Source: Sporosarcina aquimarina
Lineage (GTDB): Bacteria; Bacillota; Bacilli; Bacillales_A; Planococcaceae
Length of the DNA stretch: 64,000 bases
Assembly: GCF_019748715.1 (NCBI RefSeq)
Contig: NZ_JACLBZ010000014.1
Span: 310,001 to 374,000, forward strand
Direction: 5' to 3'
Numbering within the stretch: the first letter of the stretch is position 1; every line of letters starts with the position of its first letter. A program made the translations under genes and the position numbers. The notes below the pieces were generated by a model. That model made no database searches and was not told where the DNA came from. It saw only the letters and a list, made by a program, of their open reading frames with translations. Below are positions 29,531-38,024 of this stretch, piece after piece.

Positions 29531-29974
29531 ATGAAAAAGAATACTCGTGGATCATTAATCTGGCTGCGACTCGCTCGATTTACACATCAAAGTAACTTAC
29601 TTTCAAATGACTTTTTAAAGCAATTTGATTTAACAACTGCACAATTTGATGTGTTAATGCAAATTTCAACATACCAACCATTAACACAAAGTGAACTGGC
29701 TGAGAAAGTAACCGTAACGCAGGGCGGTATTTCGCGTATGCTCGCTCGCCTTGAAAAAGAAGGGCTTATTGAACGTAAGCAAGATTGGAAAACAAAAACG
29801 ATTTCCTTAACAAAGAAAGGGCAGGACAAACTGGACAATGCGTTTGAAGCTCAGCTGGAGTTTCAATCTTCATTCTTTGATGAGTCTTTATCTGAAGAGG
29901 AACAAAAGACTTTGTATTCGCTCATATCACGCGTGCAAAAAAATAGCGAAAAAAAGAAATTGTCAAACAGATAA
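29531..29974 (+). CDS. MarR-family regulator, MhqR-like
   Basis: A 147-residue winged-helix repressor. The recognition region [38 protein letters not shown]-type segment (about 55-90) is typical of MarR proteins. ATG 29531 follows AAGGGAG; an upstream GTG at 29519 overlaps that site. It precedes VOC dioxygenase, luciferase-like and flavin reductase genes, the setting of B. subtilis MhqR, which represses quinone-detoxification genes. Control of those genes is inferred and fits the operator-like sites at 32753 and 32844. Confidence 0.85.
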   Translation: MKKNTRGSLIWLRLARFTHQSNLLSNDFLKQFDLTTAQFDVLMQISTYQPLTQSELAEKVTVTQGGISRMLARLEKEGLIERKQDWKTKTISLTKKGQDKLDNAFEAQLEFQSSFFDESLSEEEQKTLYSLISRVQKNSEKKKLSNR

Positions 29975-30025
29975 TTTTTTTACCTCATCACTTGATTAAT
30001 CAAATGAAAAACAGGAGGAAAACTT

Positions 30026-30970
30026 ATGAATACAATTCCAGGACATCATCATATTTCAATGATTACAAAAAACGCAAAACAAAATAACCGTTTTTACCGT
30101 GACATACTGGGTTTACGGCGTGTGAAAAAGACGGTAAATCAAGACGAACCATCAATGTATCACTTATTTTACGGCGATAGAACAGGAAGCCCTGGTACGG
30201 AGTTATCATTTTTTGAGATACCGATGGCTGGCCGGACGCATCGAGGCACAAATGCGATCACTCGAATCGGCTTGCTTGTACCGTCAGAAGCGAGCTTAAT
30301 TTACTGGAAAGAACGTTTTGAGGAATTCGGCATACAACACAGTGACATCACAACCTATGCCAATAAAACTGCTCTTCACTTTGAAGATTCCGAAGGCCTT
30401 CGCATGGTGCTTCTTGTGTCGAATGGAGAGAAAGTGGATCACTGGGAAACATGGGAAAGATCAAATGTGCCTGAAGAACATCAAATTCAAGGGATGGGCG
30501 CTGTGGAAATTACGGTGCGCCGACTCGATAAACTAGCGCGTACGCTTACGGAAATATTTGGCTATACACAAATTTCGCGTACAGAAGATGAAGCGATATT
30601 TCAATCGATAGAAGGTCAAGTATTCGGTGAGATCGTTGTGAAATCTATAGATGGACCTAGTGAAAAACCAGGGCGCGGCAGTATCCATCACTTAGCGATT
30701 CGTGTGAAAGACGATGCAGAGCTCGCTTACTGGGATGAACAAGTACGAGCAAATGGTTTTCACTCATCGGGGATTGTAGACCGTTTCTACTTCAAGAGCT
30801 TATACTTTCGCGAATCAAATGGTATTTTATTTGAAATTGCAACAGACGGACCAGGTTTTACAATCGATGGAGATATCGAAACACTGGGCGAAAAATTAGA
30901 TTTGCCACCTTTTTTAGAAGGCCGACGTGCGGAAATTGAAGAAAAACTACAACCTATTGAGGAGGACTAA
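30026..30970 (+). CDS. Ring-cleaving dioxygenase (VOC family), MhqO-like
   Basis: A 314-residue protein made of two tandem vicinal-oxygen-chelate modules. Metal ligands are suggested by HHHISM (residue 7-9), SIHHLAIRV (about 213) and LFEIATDGPGF (about 270). This is the plan of MhqA/MhqO, which cleave hydroquinone or catechol rings. An AGGAGG site supports ATG 30026. It lies two bases before the LLM gene and forms an operon with it and the following flavin reductase. It is about 45% like the copy at 33021 by eye. Confidence 0.85.
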   Translation: MNTIPGHHHISMITKNAKQNNRFYRDILGLRRVKKTVNQDEPSMYHLFYGDRTGSPGTELSFFEIPMAGRTHRGTNAITRIGLLVPSEASLIYWKERFEEFGIQHSDITTYANKTALHFEDSEGLRMVLLVSNGEKVDHWETWERSNVPEEHQIQGMGAVEITVRRLDKLARTLTEIFGYTQISRTEDEAIFQSIEGQVFGEIVVKSIDGPSEKPGRGSIHHLAIRVKDDAELAYWDEQVRANGFHSSGIVDRFYFKSLYFRESNGILFEIATDGPGFTIDGDIETLGEKLDLPPFLEGRRAEIEEKLQPIEED

Positions 30971-30972
30971 TT

Positions 30973-32028
30973 ATGGAAAACTATCGTATCGACCCGTCAA
31001 AAGGTATGGAATTTGGATTGTATTCATTAGGAGATCATATGCCGAACCCACTAACAGGTGAGCGGATTTCGGCCCAACAACGAATCAATGAATTAATTGA
31101 AGCAAGCAAACTAGCGGAACAAGCTGGAATTGATGTCTTTGGCGTTGGTGAAAGTCATCAAACATATTTTACCACTCAAGCTCATACCGTTGTCCTTGGT
31201 GCGATCGCACAAGCAACAAGTAAAATTAAAATCACAAGTTCTGCAACCGTATTAAGCGTATCAGACCCTGTACGTGTGTATGAAGATTTTTCCACAATCG
31301 ATTTAATATCCGACGGCCGTGCAGAAATTGTTGCTGGACGTGGCTCCCGTGTAGGGGCCTATCAATTACTAGGCGTCGATTTACAGGATTATGAAGAAAT
31401 CTTTGAAGAGAAGTTGGAACTCCTTAAAAAGCTAAATGAAGAAGAGTATGTGACATGGCAAGGAGAATTCCGTGCCCCATTAAAAAATGCAAATATACTT
31501 CCTCAACCCAAAAATGGTTCACTACCAATTTGGCGTGCGGTCGGTGGCCTGCCTGCAAGTGCCATTAAAGCGGGTGTAATGGGAATTCCAATGATGCTGA
31601 CTACATTAGGCGGACCAGCAAGCAACTTTAAACCTTCTGTTGATGCATATCGCGAGGCAGCTGAACAAAGCGGATATGATCCAAAAACATTACCGATTGC
31701 GACAACCAGCTTGTTCTATGTAGCTGAGACTACAAAAGAGGCTTTGCAAGGTATGTACCCTCATATCAACGGCGGATTCCTGGCAATTCGCGGCGGCGGC
31801 TATCCTAAGCAGCAATTTGCTCAAGCACCTGATACACGCGATGCACTAATGGTTGGCAGTACACAACAAATTATTGAAAAAATGCTGTTCCAATATGAAC
31901 TCTATGATATGCAGCGTTTTATGGCGCAGATTGACTTTGGCGGGGTACCTTTTGAAAAGATTATGAAAAACATCGAAATTATCGGGAACGATATTATTCC
32001 AGCCATTAAAAAATATACAGCAAAATAA
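30973..32028 (+). CDS. LLM-class flavin-dependent oxidoreductase
   Basis: A 351-residue luciferase-like TIM-barrel enzyme; such proteins use reduced flavin and oxygen to oxidise small molecules. Typical segments are VFGVGESHQTYFTTQAH (about 55), SSATVLSVSDPVRVYEDF and SDGRAEIVAGRGSR (about 115). Being followed after 14 bases by an NADPH:FMN reductase gives it a likely source of FMNH2. The substrate is unknown, probably an aromatic or quinone-derived compound given its neighbours. Confidence 0.85.
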   Translation: MENYRIDPSKGMEFGLYSLGDHMPNPLTGERISAQQRINELIEASKLAEQAGIDVFGVGESHQTYFTTQAHTVVLGAIAQATSKIKITSSATVLSVSDPVRVYEDFSTIDLISDGRAEIVAGRGSRVGAYQLLGVDLQDYEEIFEEKLELLKKLNEEEYVTWQGEFRAPLKNANILPQPKNGSLPIWRAVGGLPASAIKAGVMGIPMMLTTLGGPASNFKPSVDAYREAAEQSGYDPKTLPIATTSLFYVAETTKEALQGMYPHINGGFLAIRGGGYPKQQFAQAPDTRDALMVGSTQQIIEKMLFQYELYDMQRFMAQIDFGGVPFEKIMKNIEIIGNDIIPAIKKYTAK

Positions 32029-32042
32029 CGGGAGGTAATAAC

Positions 32043-32609
32043 ATGAAAATCGTCGCACTTGCTGGATCAATCGTCGGTTCAAAGACAAAAACCGCTATGC
32101 TGAAAACAGTGGAAATTCTTAAACAAAAATATCCTCAGCATGAAGTCACGCTCATAGATTTAGCGGAATATACAGTAGAGTTTAGTGATGGACGTAGTTA
32201 CTTTGAATATGAAGGAGATACGAAATACGTTACAGAGACCATCATGGCAGCAGATGCCATGATTATTGGAACGCCGACATTCCAGGCATCGATTCCCGCA
32301 ACACTTAAAAACATCTTCGACTTACTCCCTGTTAACGCTTTTCGAGACAAAGTCGTAAGTAGTATCGTGACAGCTGGTACAGCGAAGCATTATTTAATGG
32401 TGGAACAGCAATTAAAGCCAATCTTGGCGTATATGAAAGCACACATCGTTCCAACATATGTATTCATAGAAGAAAAGGACTTCTTACGTAAAGAAATTGT
32501 GAATGATGATATCCTATTCCGTTTAGAACGATTGGTTGAGGATACAGTATTAACAGTAGAAGCATTCGAAGCCATTCGTAGGAAAAAAGACGAAGAATAT
32601 GATTTTTAA
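32043..32609 (+). CDS. NADPH-dependent FMN reductase
   Basis: A 188-residue flavodoxin-like reductase with FMN loop AGSIVGSKTKT (about residue 6) and the family segment GTPTFQASIPATLKNIFDLLP (about 78). GGGAGGTAA supports the start. Probable partner of the LLM monooxygenase just upstream, supplying reduced FMN, as in SsuE/SsuD-type pairs; this pairing is inferred. Confidence 0.85.
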   Translation: MKIVALAGSIVGSKTKTAMLKTVEILKQKYPQHEVTLIDLAEYTVEFSDGRSYFEYEGDTKYVTETIMAADAMIIGTPTFQASIPATLKNIFDLLPVNAFRDKVVSSIVTAGTAKHYLMVEQQLKPILAYMKAHIVPTYVFIEEKDFLRKEIVNDDILFRLERLVEDTVLTVEAFEAIRRKKDEEYDF

Positions 32610-32752
32610 AAGGAGTGCATATAATCTTTAACAAAAATCTATATGGGCTGTTCTGTTAATCATTATTTGGATTGGTATGGATTATTCGGTTGAAATTAAA
32701 AACTAATAATAGAAATCTTATTTCTCAGTAATAATTAGATTTAAAAAGTAAT

Positions 32753-32766
32753 TCTCGTTTTCGAGA
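32753..32766. promoter_or_regulatory. MhqR-box-like operator 1
   Basis: TCTCG-TTTT-CGAGA. The arms equal those of the B. subtilis MhqR operator as I recall it (TATCTCGAATTCGAGATA). Confidence 0.55.
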
Positions 32767-32843
32767 CATTTAATTTGATTTCCAATCGATTGATTGGTAA
32801 AGTGAAACAGAGTTAACGAATGGATTTTATTTTTTGTCCAATA

Positions 32844-32857
32844 TCTCTAATACGAGA
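32844..32857. promoter_or_regulatory. MhqR-box-like operator 2
   Basis: TCTCT-AATA-CGAGA in the context TATCTCTAATACGAGACA, agreeing at 15 of 18 positions with the remembered MhqR operator. Confidence 0.6.
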
Positions 32858-33020
32858 CATATGAAGTGGCTACATTCAAAATTGAAAAAGACACTTTTTT
32901 TAGTTGATCTTTATCAATTCAAGAAAATACACGTGTTTTTTCTTGTAGCTAACCCAAACTAACCCATGATGAAAAAGAAAAAATTACTTATTTAGATAAG
33001 AGAAAAATGAGGGATATATA

Positions 33021-33995
33021 ATGGAAATCAAAGGAATACATCACGTTACAGCGATCACTAGCAGCGCAGAAAAAAACTATGAGTTTTTCACTTATGTTTT
33101 AGGCATGCGTTTAGTTAAAAAAACGGTGAATCAAGACGATATTCAAACGTATCATTTATTCTTTGCCGATGATAAAGGCAGTGCAGGCACAGACATGACC
33201 TTCTTTGACTTTCCCGGCATTCCAAAGGGAGTGCATGGTACAAACGAGATTTCAAAAACATCATTCCGAGTGCCGAGTGACGCTGCATTGGATTATTGGG
33301 TAAAACATTTTGAACGTTTAGAAGTTAATCATACAGGGATCAAAGAACAGTTTGGCAAAAAAATTCTCTCTTTCGTTGATTTTGATGATCAACAGTATCA
33401 ATTGATTTCAGATGAAATCAACAAAGGGATTGATTCCGGTACGCCTTGGCAAAAGGGTCCGATCCCAATTGAGTATGCGATTACTGGTTTAGGACCTGTT
33501 TTTATCCGGATTGCGAATTTTGATTATTTTAAAGAAATGCTGGAAAAAGTTTTATTATTTAAAGAGACAGCTCAAGAAGAATCATTCCATTTATTTGAAG
33601 TAGGTAAAGGCGGAAATGGTGCCTCAGTCATCGTGGAACATAATGCGCTTCTTCCTGAGGGCCGCCAAGGCTTTGGTACAGTACACCATGCGGCTTTCCG
33701 CGTAGAGGATCGTTCAGTACTTGAGGGATGGATTGACCGGATGAATAGTTTTGGATTTCAGACATCTGGTTATATAAATCGCCATTTCTTTGAGTCATTG
33801 TATTCAAGGGTTGCACCACAAATCTTATTTGAGTTCGCGACAGATGGTCCTGGTTTTATGGGAGATGAACCTTATGAAACGCTTGGGGAAAAATTATCTT
33901 TACCTCCATTCCTGGAGCCTAAACGTGAAGAAATAGAAAAATTGGTTCGTCCGATTGATACAGTAAGAAGCACGAAGGAATTCATTAAAGAATAA
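33021..33995 (+). CDS. Ring-cleaving dioxygenase (VOC family), second copy
   Basis: A 324-residue tandem-VOC protein parallel to the one at 30026: IHHVTAITSSAEKNYEFFT at the start, GTVHHAAFRVED (about 227) and LFEFATDGPGF (about 272) give the expected metal ligands. Role as for MhqO-type enzymes, possibly with different ring substrates. The ribosome-binding site is weak (GAGGGATAT). It has its own upstream region with two operator-like sites, so it is probably a separate transcript under the same MarR regulator. Confidence 0.85.
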   Translation: MEIKGIHHVTAITSSAEKNYEFFTYVLGMRLVKKTVNQDDIQTYHLFFADDKGSAGTDMTFFDFPGIPKGVHGTNEISKTSFRVPSDAALDYWVKHFERLEVNHTGIKEQFGKKILSFVDFDDQQYQLISDEINKGIDSGTPWQKGPIPIEYAITGLGPVFIRIANFDYFKEMLEKVLLFKETAQEESFHLFEVGKGGNGASVIVEHNALLPEGRQGFGTVHHAAFRVEDRSVLEGWIDRMNSFGFQTSGYINRHFFESLYSRVAPQILFEFATDGPGFMGDEPYETLGEKLSLPPFLEPKREEIEKLVRPIDTVRSTKEFIKE

Positions 33996-34167
33996 AACCA
34001 GAGGCTGGAACACAAACTTTCACTAGTAATTTTGGTTTTCAAACGAATGGATGAATTTTTGCGGCTCTAGCAAGGTTTACAGTAAAACAACTTAGAATAC
34101 ACATCCTCTCAACTATTTTGTACTTGAATTATGTTGCAGGGCAAAATATTGAATATCAAATATATTC

Positions 34168-34177
34168 AAAGGAGGTG
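34168..34177 (+). promoter_or_regulatory. Strong ribosome-binding site without a matching start
   Basis: AAAGGAGGTGG stands about 35 bases before the wrbA-like start. No ATG, GTG or TTG lies at proper spacing, only ATA at 34181. It overlaps a GAATAT/ATATTC inverted repeat just upstream. Confidence 0.4.
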
Positions 34178-34208
34178 GTTATAACTAAACGAAAAGAGGA
34201 AATCATAT

Positions 34209-34868
34209 ATGGGAATTTTAAATAAAATATTCGGGAGAACAAAGGAGAATAAAGATATGTCAAACGTCAAATTAGCAGTAGTTTTTTATAGCATGGGTGG
34301 AACAAATTATCAACTATCAAAATGGGCAGAAGAAGGAGCCAAAGAAGCTGGAGCAGAAGTAAAATTACTAAAAGTACAAGAATTGGCACCGCAATCCGTT
34401 ATCGATGGGAACGAAGGATGGAAAGCTACTGTTGAAGCAACGAAAGACGTTCCAGTTGCAACATCAGAAGATCTTGAATGGGCAGATGCAATCATCTTTA
34501 GCGCTCCGACTCGATTTGGAAACATGCCATCACAAATGAAGCAGTTCCTTGATATTCAAGGCGGGCTTTGGGCTGGTGGAAAAACAGTGAATAAAGTGGT
34601 AAGCGCAATGACTTCCGCGCAAAACCCACATGGTGGTCAGGAAGCGACCCTTTTATCATTATATACTTCCATGATGCACTGGGGAGCTATTATCGCAACC
34701 CCTGGTTATACAGACCAAGTCCTATTTGGAGCAGGTGGAAACCCGTATGGAACTAGCGTAACTGTAGGACAGGATGGAAAAATGATTGAAGATGTCCAAG
34801 CGGCTGTCAAACATCAAGCGAAGCGTACAGTGCAAGTTGCGGAATGGGTTAAAAAAGGAAATCAATAA
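34209..34868 (+). CDS. NAD(P)H:quinone oxidoreductase, WrbA-type flavoprotein
   Basis: A flavodoxin-fold protein, 219 residues from ATG 34209 or 203 from ATG 34257. FMN-binding text is AVVFYSMGGTNYQLSKWAEEGA, and FSAPTRFGNMPSQMKQFLD is the WrbA signature, with SAQNPHGGQEATLLSLYTSMMHWG later. These enzymes reduce quinones by two electrons and avoid semiquinone radicals. Both starts have a ribosome-binding site (GAGGA for the first, AAAGGAG for the second); the second matches typical WrbA length. Next to two dioxygenases, a quinone-detoxification role fits. Confidence 0.88.
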   Translation: MGILNKIFGRTKENKDMSNVKLAVVFYSMGGTNYQLSKWAEEGAKEAGAEVKLLKVQELAPQSVIDGNEGWKATVEATKDVPVATSEDLEWADAIIFSAPTRFGNMPSQMKQFLDIQGGLWAGGKTVNKVVSAMTSAQNPHGGQEATLLSLYTSMMHWGAIIATPGYTDQVLFGAGGNPYGTSVTVGQDGKMIEDVQAAVKHQAKRTVQVAEWVKKGNQ

Positions 34869-34877
34869 GAAAATACA

Positions 34878-34912
34878 AAGGCTGACCGATATTTATTCGG
34901 TCAGCTTTTTTT
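34878..34912 (+). terminator. Intrinsic terminator after the wrbA-like gene
   Basis: AAAGGCTGACCGA and TCGGTCAGCTTTT arms followed by T residues. Confidence 0.85.
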
Positions 34913-35112
34913 ACGTTGTGAAGATTTATCGTAAAGGTCAAATTGAATTGTTTACAGTGATCAGCATTTCTTTTGCAATGAGGAATGCTGTTTACCTTTG
35001 GCTGAAATTCAAAGAACTTCACAAAAATGTATGGAAACCGATAAATATTTATTGTAATTCGATAAATAATGTATTATTATCAAATAGAAACTAAATATGC
35101 GAGGTGCTTTTT

Positions 35113-35604
35113 GTGAAACATGGTTCAACATTATTTTTAAAGATAGCTGTTATTTTTATTGGCCTTCCTGTTCTTGCTTTGTGCATCTTTGCGCTGCCCC
35201 AACTCGCGAGTGTAGCGATTGCAGAGGCCGTGAAAGGTGCAAAGTTGGGTTATGTGATAGTAGGCCTTTTAGTAGTTATGTATGTATCGGTGCTCCCGTT
35301 TTACTTTGCATTGTATCAGGCATTTAGACTATTAACGTATATTGACAAGAACCAAGCCTTTTCGGAATTGTCAGTAGGGGCACTGAAAAAAATTAAAACT
35401 TATGCCCTCTCAATCAGCGGTTTGTATGTGATCGCGCTGCCATTGGTTTATATCATCGCGGAGTGGGATGACGCACCGGGTCTCATATTAATTGGGCTGG
35501 TCATGGTCGGTGCATCCATGGTGATCGCGGTCTTTGCTGCTGTTCTTCAAAAGCTTTTAAAAGATGCGATCGATATTAAATCCGAAAATGATTTGACGGT
35601 CTGA
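35113..35604 (+). CDS. DUF2975 membrane protein
   Basis: A 163-residue protein with four membrane segments (about 9-28, 45-66, 100-121, 128-152) and a YIDKNQAFSELSVGALKKIKTYAL-like cytosolic loop typical of DUF2975. GTG 35113 is eight bases after GAGGTG and preferred to GTG 35104, which overlaps it. The next gene, one base beyond, is a small XRE-type regulator; this DUF2975-HTH pair is common in Firmicutes, but its function is unknown. Confidence 0.82.
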   Translation: MKHGSTLFLKIAVIFIGLPVLALCIFALPQLASVAIAEAVKGAKLGYVIVGLLVVMYVSVLPFYFALYQAFRLLTYIDKNQAFSELSVGALKKIKTYALSISGLYVIALPLVYIIAEWDDAPGLILIGLVMVGASMVIAVFAAVLQKLLKDAIDIKSENDLTV

Positions 35605-35614
35605 GGTGAATAAT

Positions 35615-35836
35615 ATGGCGATTATAATTAATATTGATGTGATGTTGGCTAAAAGGAAAATGAGCGTAACGGAGCTTTCACAAAGAGTTGGTATCACGAT
35701 GGCCAATCTTTCTATATTGAAAAATGGCAAGGCAAAAGCGATTCGATTATCAACTTTGGAGGCAATTTGTAAGGCTTTGGATTGTCAGCCAGGCGATATT
35801 TTAGAATACAAAAGTGATGAAAACGCTCAAGAATGA
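35615..35836 (+). CDS. Small Cro/CI-type HTH regulator (YozG-like)
   Basis: A 73-residue single-domain DNA-binding protein: MSVTELSQRVGITMANLSILKNGKAKAIRL forms the helix-turn-helix and IRLSTLEAICKALDCQPGDILEY is the family signature. ATG 35615 follows GAGGTG. It very likely regulates its own two-gene operon with the DUF2975 protein. Confidence 0.88.
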   Translation: MAIIINIDVMLAKRKMSVTELSQRVGITMANLSILKNGKAKAIRLSTLEAICKALDCQPGDILEYKSDENAQE

Positions 35837-35973
35837 TGAAGGTATATATTTAGTGCAACCTTCTACTAAGAGTACGGCACTTTTGACTTGGTGGTTCTCG
35901 TCTAACATTCTGCGCTGTCACCTTTTAATTAGCAAATCCGAATAATACTTTACGAACTGGATCTACTAGATGT

Positions 35974-36014
35974 AAACCCCAGCAATCTTCCTATGTGAAG
36001 TTTGCTGGGGTTTT
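35974..36014. terminator. Bidirectional terminator between convergent genes
   Basis: AAACCCCAGCAA and TTGCTGGGGTTTT arms with A- and T-runs at the ends; serves the HTH gene and the convergent amidase gene. Confidence 0.8.
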
Positions 36015-36065
36015 AAGTTGGATGTGCGGACTATCTGTTCAACATCTCGTAATCTTCAATTCAAC

Positions 36066-37610
36066 TCAATTAAAATAATCAAGCAATCCTTGATAAATAC
36101 CGTGTGTAGCCTGTTCACGGAAATGATTGGTCGTGATTTGGCGTTCTTCATTGTAATTCGATAAGTATCCTAGTTCTACCAGCACGCCAATTCGGTTATT
36201 TTCGCGCAACACATGAAAATCTCCGAATTGCGTACCGCGGTCTCGTAACGTGATCGTAGAAGCTAACCCTTTATTGATAGCTTCTGCGAGCGGCTGTTGT
36301 TCAGATCGCGTGTAATAACTCGTGAATCCTGAAATCGATGGGTCTACATGCGCGTCATAATGAATACTGACGAACGCATCCGCATCATGGTACTGTGCAA
36401 TGGAAGCACGCGCTCCAAGCAATACATATGTATCCGAATTCCGTGTTAATACTACTTCAGCCCCTGCTTTTTGAAGCTTCGTTGCAAGCAGCTCTGCTGT
36501 TATAAGCGTCAAATCTTTCTCGATCGAACCATGGGCGCCTGTTGTCCCTCGGTCATGTCCACCATGTCCCGGGTCCACCACAATCGTCAACCCTTTCAGC
36601 GTCCCTTTGACCCGAGCTTGTTTTGTCTGCTTTTGCCCAGTTGGGGAAGAAGAATCCGTTGTGGTCACTACCCATTCCGCTACAAATGCTTGCTGGCCGT
36701 TTGGCAATGTAATTTTATACCAATCGTCCTGCTTGTCGATAATTGGATAGTTCTCACCTGCGTTCACTCGGAAAACGACCGGCGATGAAGTAGAAGGCTC
36801 TTCACGTAAATTCGTTCCATCTGTCAGGATGGTAACGATTCCTTGGTCGGTCTCATCAGTCGATGCTACTTTTGTTTGATTCGACGAAAGATGCCCGTGG
36901 AATGAATAGACCCAACCTGTCTTTTTCTTATCCAATTGGACTTGCACCCAATTGCCATCAGTTGCCACTACAGGGAACGTATCGCCTTTGTTAATCTGCG
37001 TTAGTTTTTTTGACTGCAGTGTCGCTTTTTTACGAACATTGAGCTTTTCAACCGCCACTGTAAATTCATCGGGATCAGTTACTTCTTTAGATACGGTAGG
37101 CTGTTCGATTTCTTCCTCTTCACCCGACGCTGCGAATGAAGATTCCTTCGCTTCCGACACATACTCAGCAGAAACCCAGCCTTCTCTTCCGTCCAGTATG
37201 ATTGAAATCCAATCACCTTCTTGACCGTTAGCTGTCGCAATCGCACCTGCACGCATTTTTCCGATGACCGCAGATTGAACGGAAGGACTGGAACGGATAT
37301 TAAGTGAATCGACTTTCGATACGACTTCCTTTGACTGTTCGCTCGTTTCAGCAGAGCGCGTCAGCCACTTTGCAACCCATCCTTGTTCCTCTCCAAACTG
37401 GATTTTCAGCCAATCTCCATCGGTCTCTAAAATAGTTAAGCGATCTCGATCTTTTAATTGACCGACAACAGGATAGGTGAGCCCAGGCCCGCTGCGTACA
37501 TTAAGGGTCGGCGAATCTACTTCAACGGTTTCCGCTAAGCCGCTTGGGAGACTACTGAAAAATAATAAGAGTGCTAGAGACATTATTAAACCAAAGCGAT
37601 ATTTTCTCAT
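36066..37610 (-). CDS. N-acetylmuramoyl-L-alanine amidase with four SH3 domains
   Basis: Secreted cell wall hydrolase of 514 residues. A signal peptide (1-26, ending SGLA) is followed by four bacterial SH3 repeats (about 29-86, 95-152, 180-240, 252-315; each with a LNVRSGPG-like strand and a GWV end) and a C-terminal amidase_3 domain (about 340-514). The zinc site is visible as VVDPGHGGHD, EKDLTL and SIHYDAH, with the catalytic Glu in VLVELGYLSN. AAGGAGGTGAAG precedes the ATG. The substrate is the bond between muramic acid and the stem peptide. Confidence 0.93.
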   Translation of the reverse strand: MRKYRFGLIMSLALLLFFSSLPSGLAETVEVDSPTLNVRSGPGLTYPVVGQLKDRDRLTILETDGDWLKIQFGEEQGWVAKWLTRSAETSEQSKEVVSKVDSLNIRSSPSVQSAVIGKMRAGAIATANGQEGDWISIILDGREGWVSAEYVSEAKESSFAASGEEEEIEQPTVSKEVTDPDEFTVAVEKLNVRKKATLQSKKLTQINKGDTFPVVATDGNWVQVQLDKKKTGWVYSFHGHLSSNQTKVASTDETDQGIVTILTDGTNLREEPSTSSPVVFRVNAGENYPIIDKQDDWYKITLPNGQQAFVAEWVVTTTDSSSPTGQKQTKQARVKGTLKGLTIVVDPGHGGHDRGTTGAHGSIEKDLTLITAELLATKLQKAGAEVVLTRNSDTYVLLGARASIAQYHDADAFVSIHYDAHVDPSISGFTSYYTRSEQQPLAEAINKGLASTITLRDRGTQFGDFHVLRENNRIGVLVELGYLSNYNEERQITTNHFREQATHGIYQGLLDYFN

Positions 37611-37677
37611 GTCTTCACCTCCTTACTTCGTATTGTACCGAACAAGCCGCAGTAAACGCCACAATTAGATAAAAAAG

Positions 37678-37706
37678 TTGACAGTTTGAGTAGAAGTGAT
37701 TAACAT
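37678..37706 (+). promoter_or_regulatory. Sigma-A promoter of the hisS T-box leader
   Basis: TTGACA (37678-37683), 17-base spacer, TAACAT (37701-37706), directly upstream of the T-box leader. Confidence 0.7.
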
Positions 37707-37719
37707 AGGAAATAATCGA

Positions 37720-37970
37720 ATCGAACTACATACCGATGAGATGGAAAGTAACTTTACGAACGGCTGGAAAGAGAACAGGGAACTTGGCTGAAATTCCTTG
37801 ACAGAACAGTAAGGCGAACAACACCATGGAGGTTTTGTGCTGAAATTAGTAGGCATGAACGGAACCGGCCGTTATCCGGATTCGAGTGGGCACAGTATGT
37901 GTCAATTTGGGTGGAACCGCGGAAGCTACAAGCTCTCGTCCCTATGTTTTTAGGGATGGGAGCTTTTTTA
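37720..37970 (+). ncRNA. T-box leader (tRNA-His sensing) upstream of hisS
   Basis: The leader holds stem I features (GATGAGATGGAAAGTA; AGAGAACAGGGAACTTGGCTGAAATTCC split as AGAGAAC and GGCTGAAATTCC), the T-box sequence GGGTGGAACCGCGG (37909-37922) and a terminator hairpin AGCTCTCGTCCC/GGGATGGGAGCT with T-run (37930-37968). Uncharged tRNA pairs with the T-box to stabilise the antiterminator. CAC and CAT, both histidine codons, occur in AACACCATGG near the expected specifier loop. Confidence 0.92.
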
Positions 37971-38024
37971 TGTTTTCTGAAAAGGACGCCCGCAACTATT
38001 AGGTCATTGAAAGGGGTTATGAAC

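Larger units (their letters stand above)
32610..33020. other. Regulatory intergenic region before the second dioxygenase
   Basis: No gene. Holds two inverted repeats resembling MhqR operators (32753-32766, 32844-32857) and a CCAATCGATTGATTGG near-palindrome (32782-32797), all within 270 bases of the next start. Confidence 0.6.

Noticed and set aside
29992-30003. TTGATTAATCAA palindrome before the first dioxygenase
   Set aside because: Short AT-rich palindrome expected by chance; no similar copy before the second dioxygenase.
34786-35094. 102-codon frame after the WrbA-like gene
   Set aside because: Starts inside the upstream gene and runs through its terminator; composition is not protein-like.
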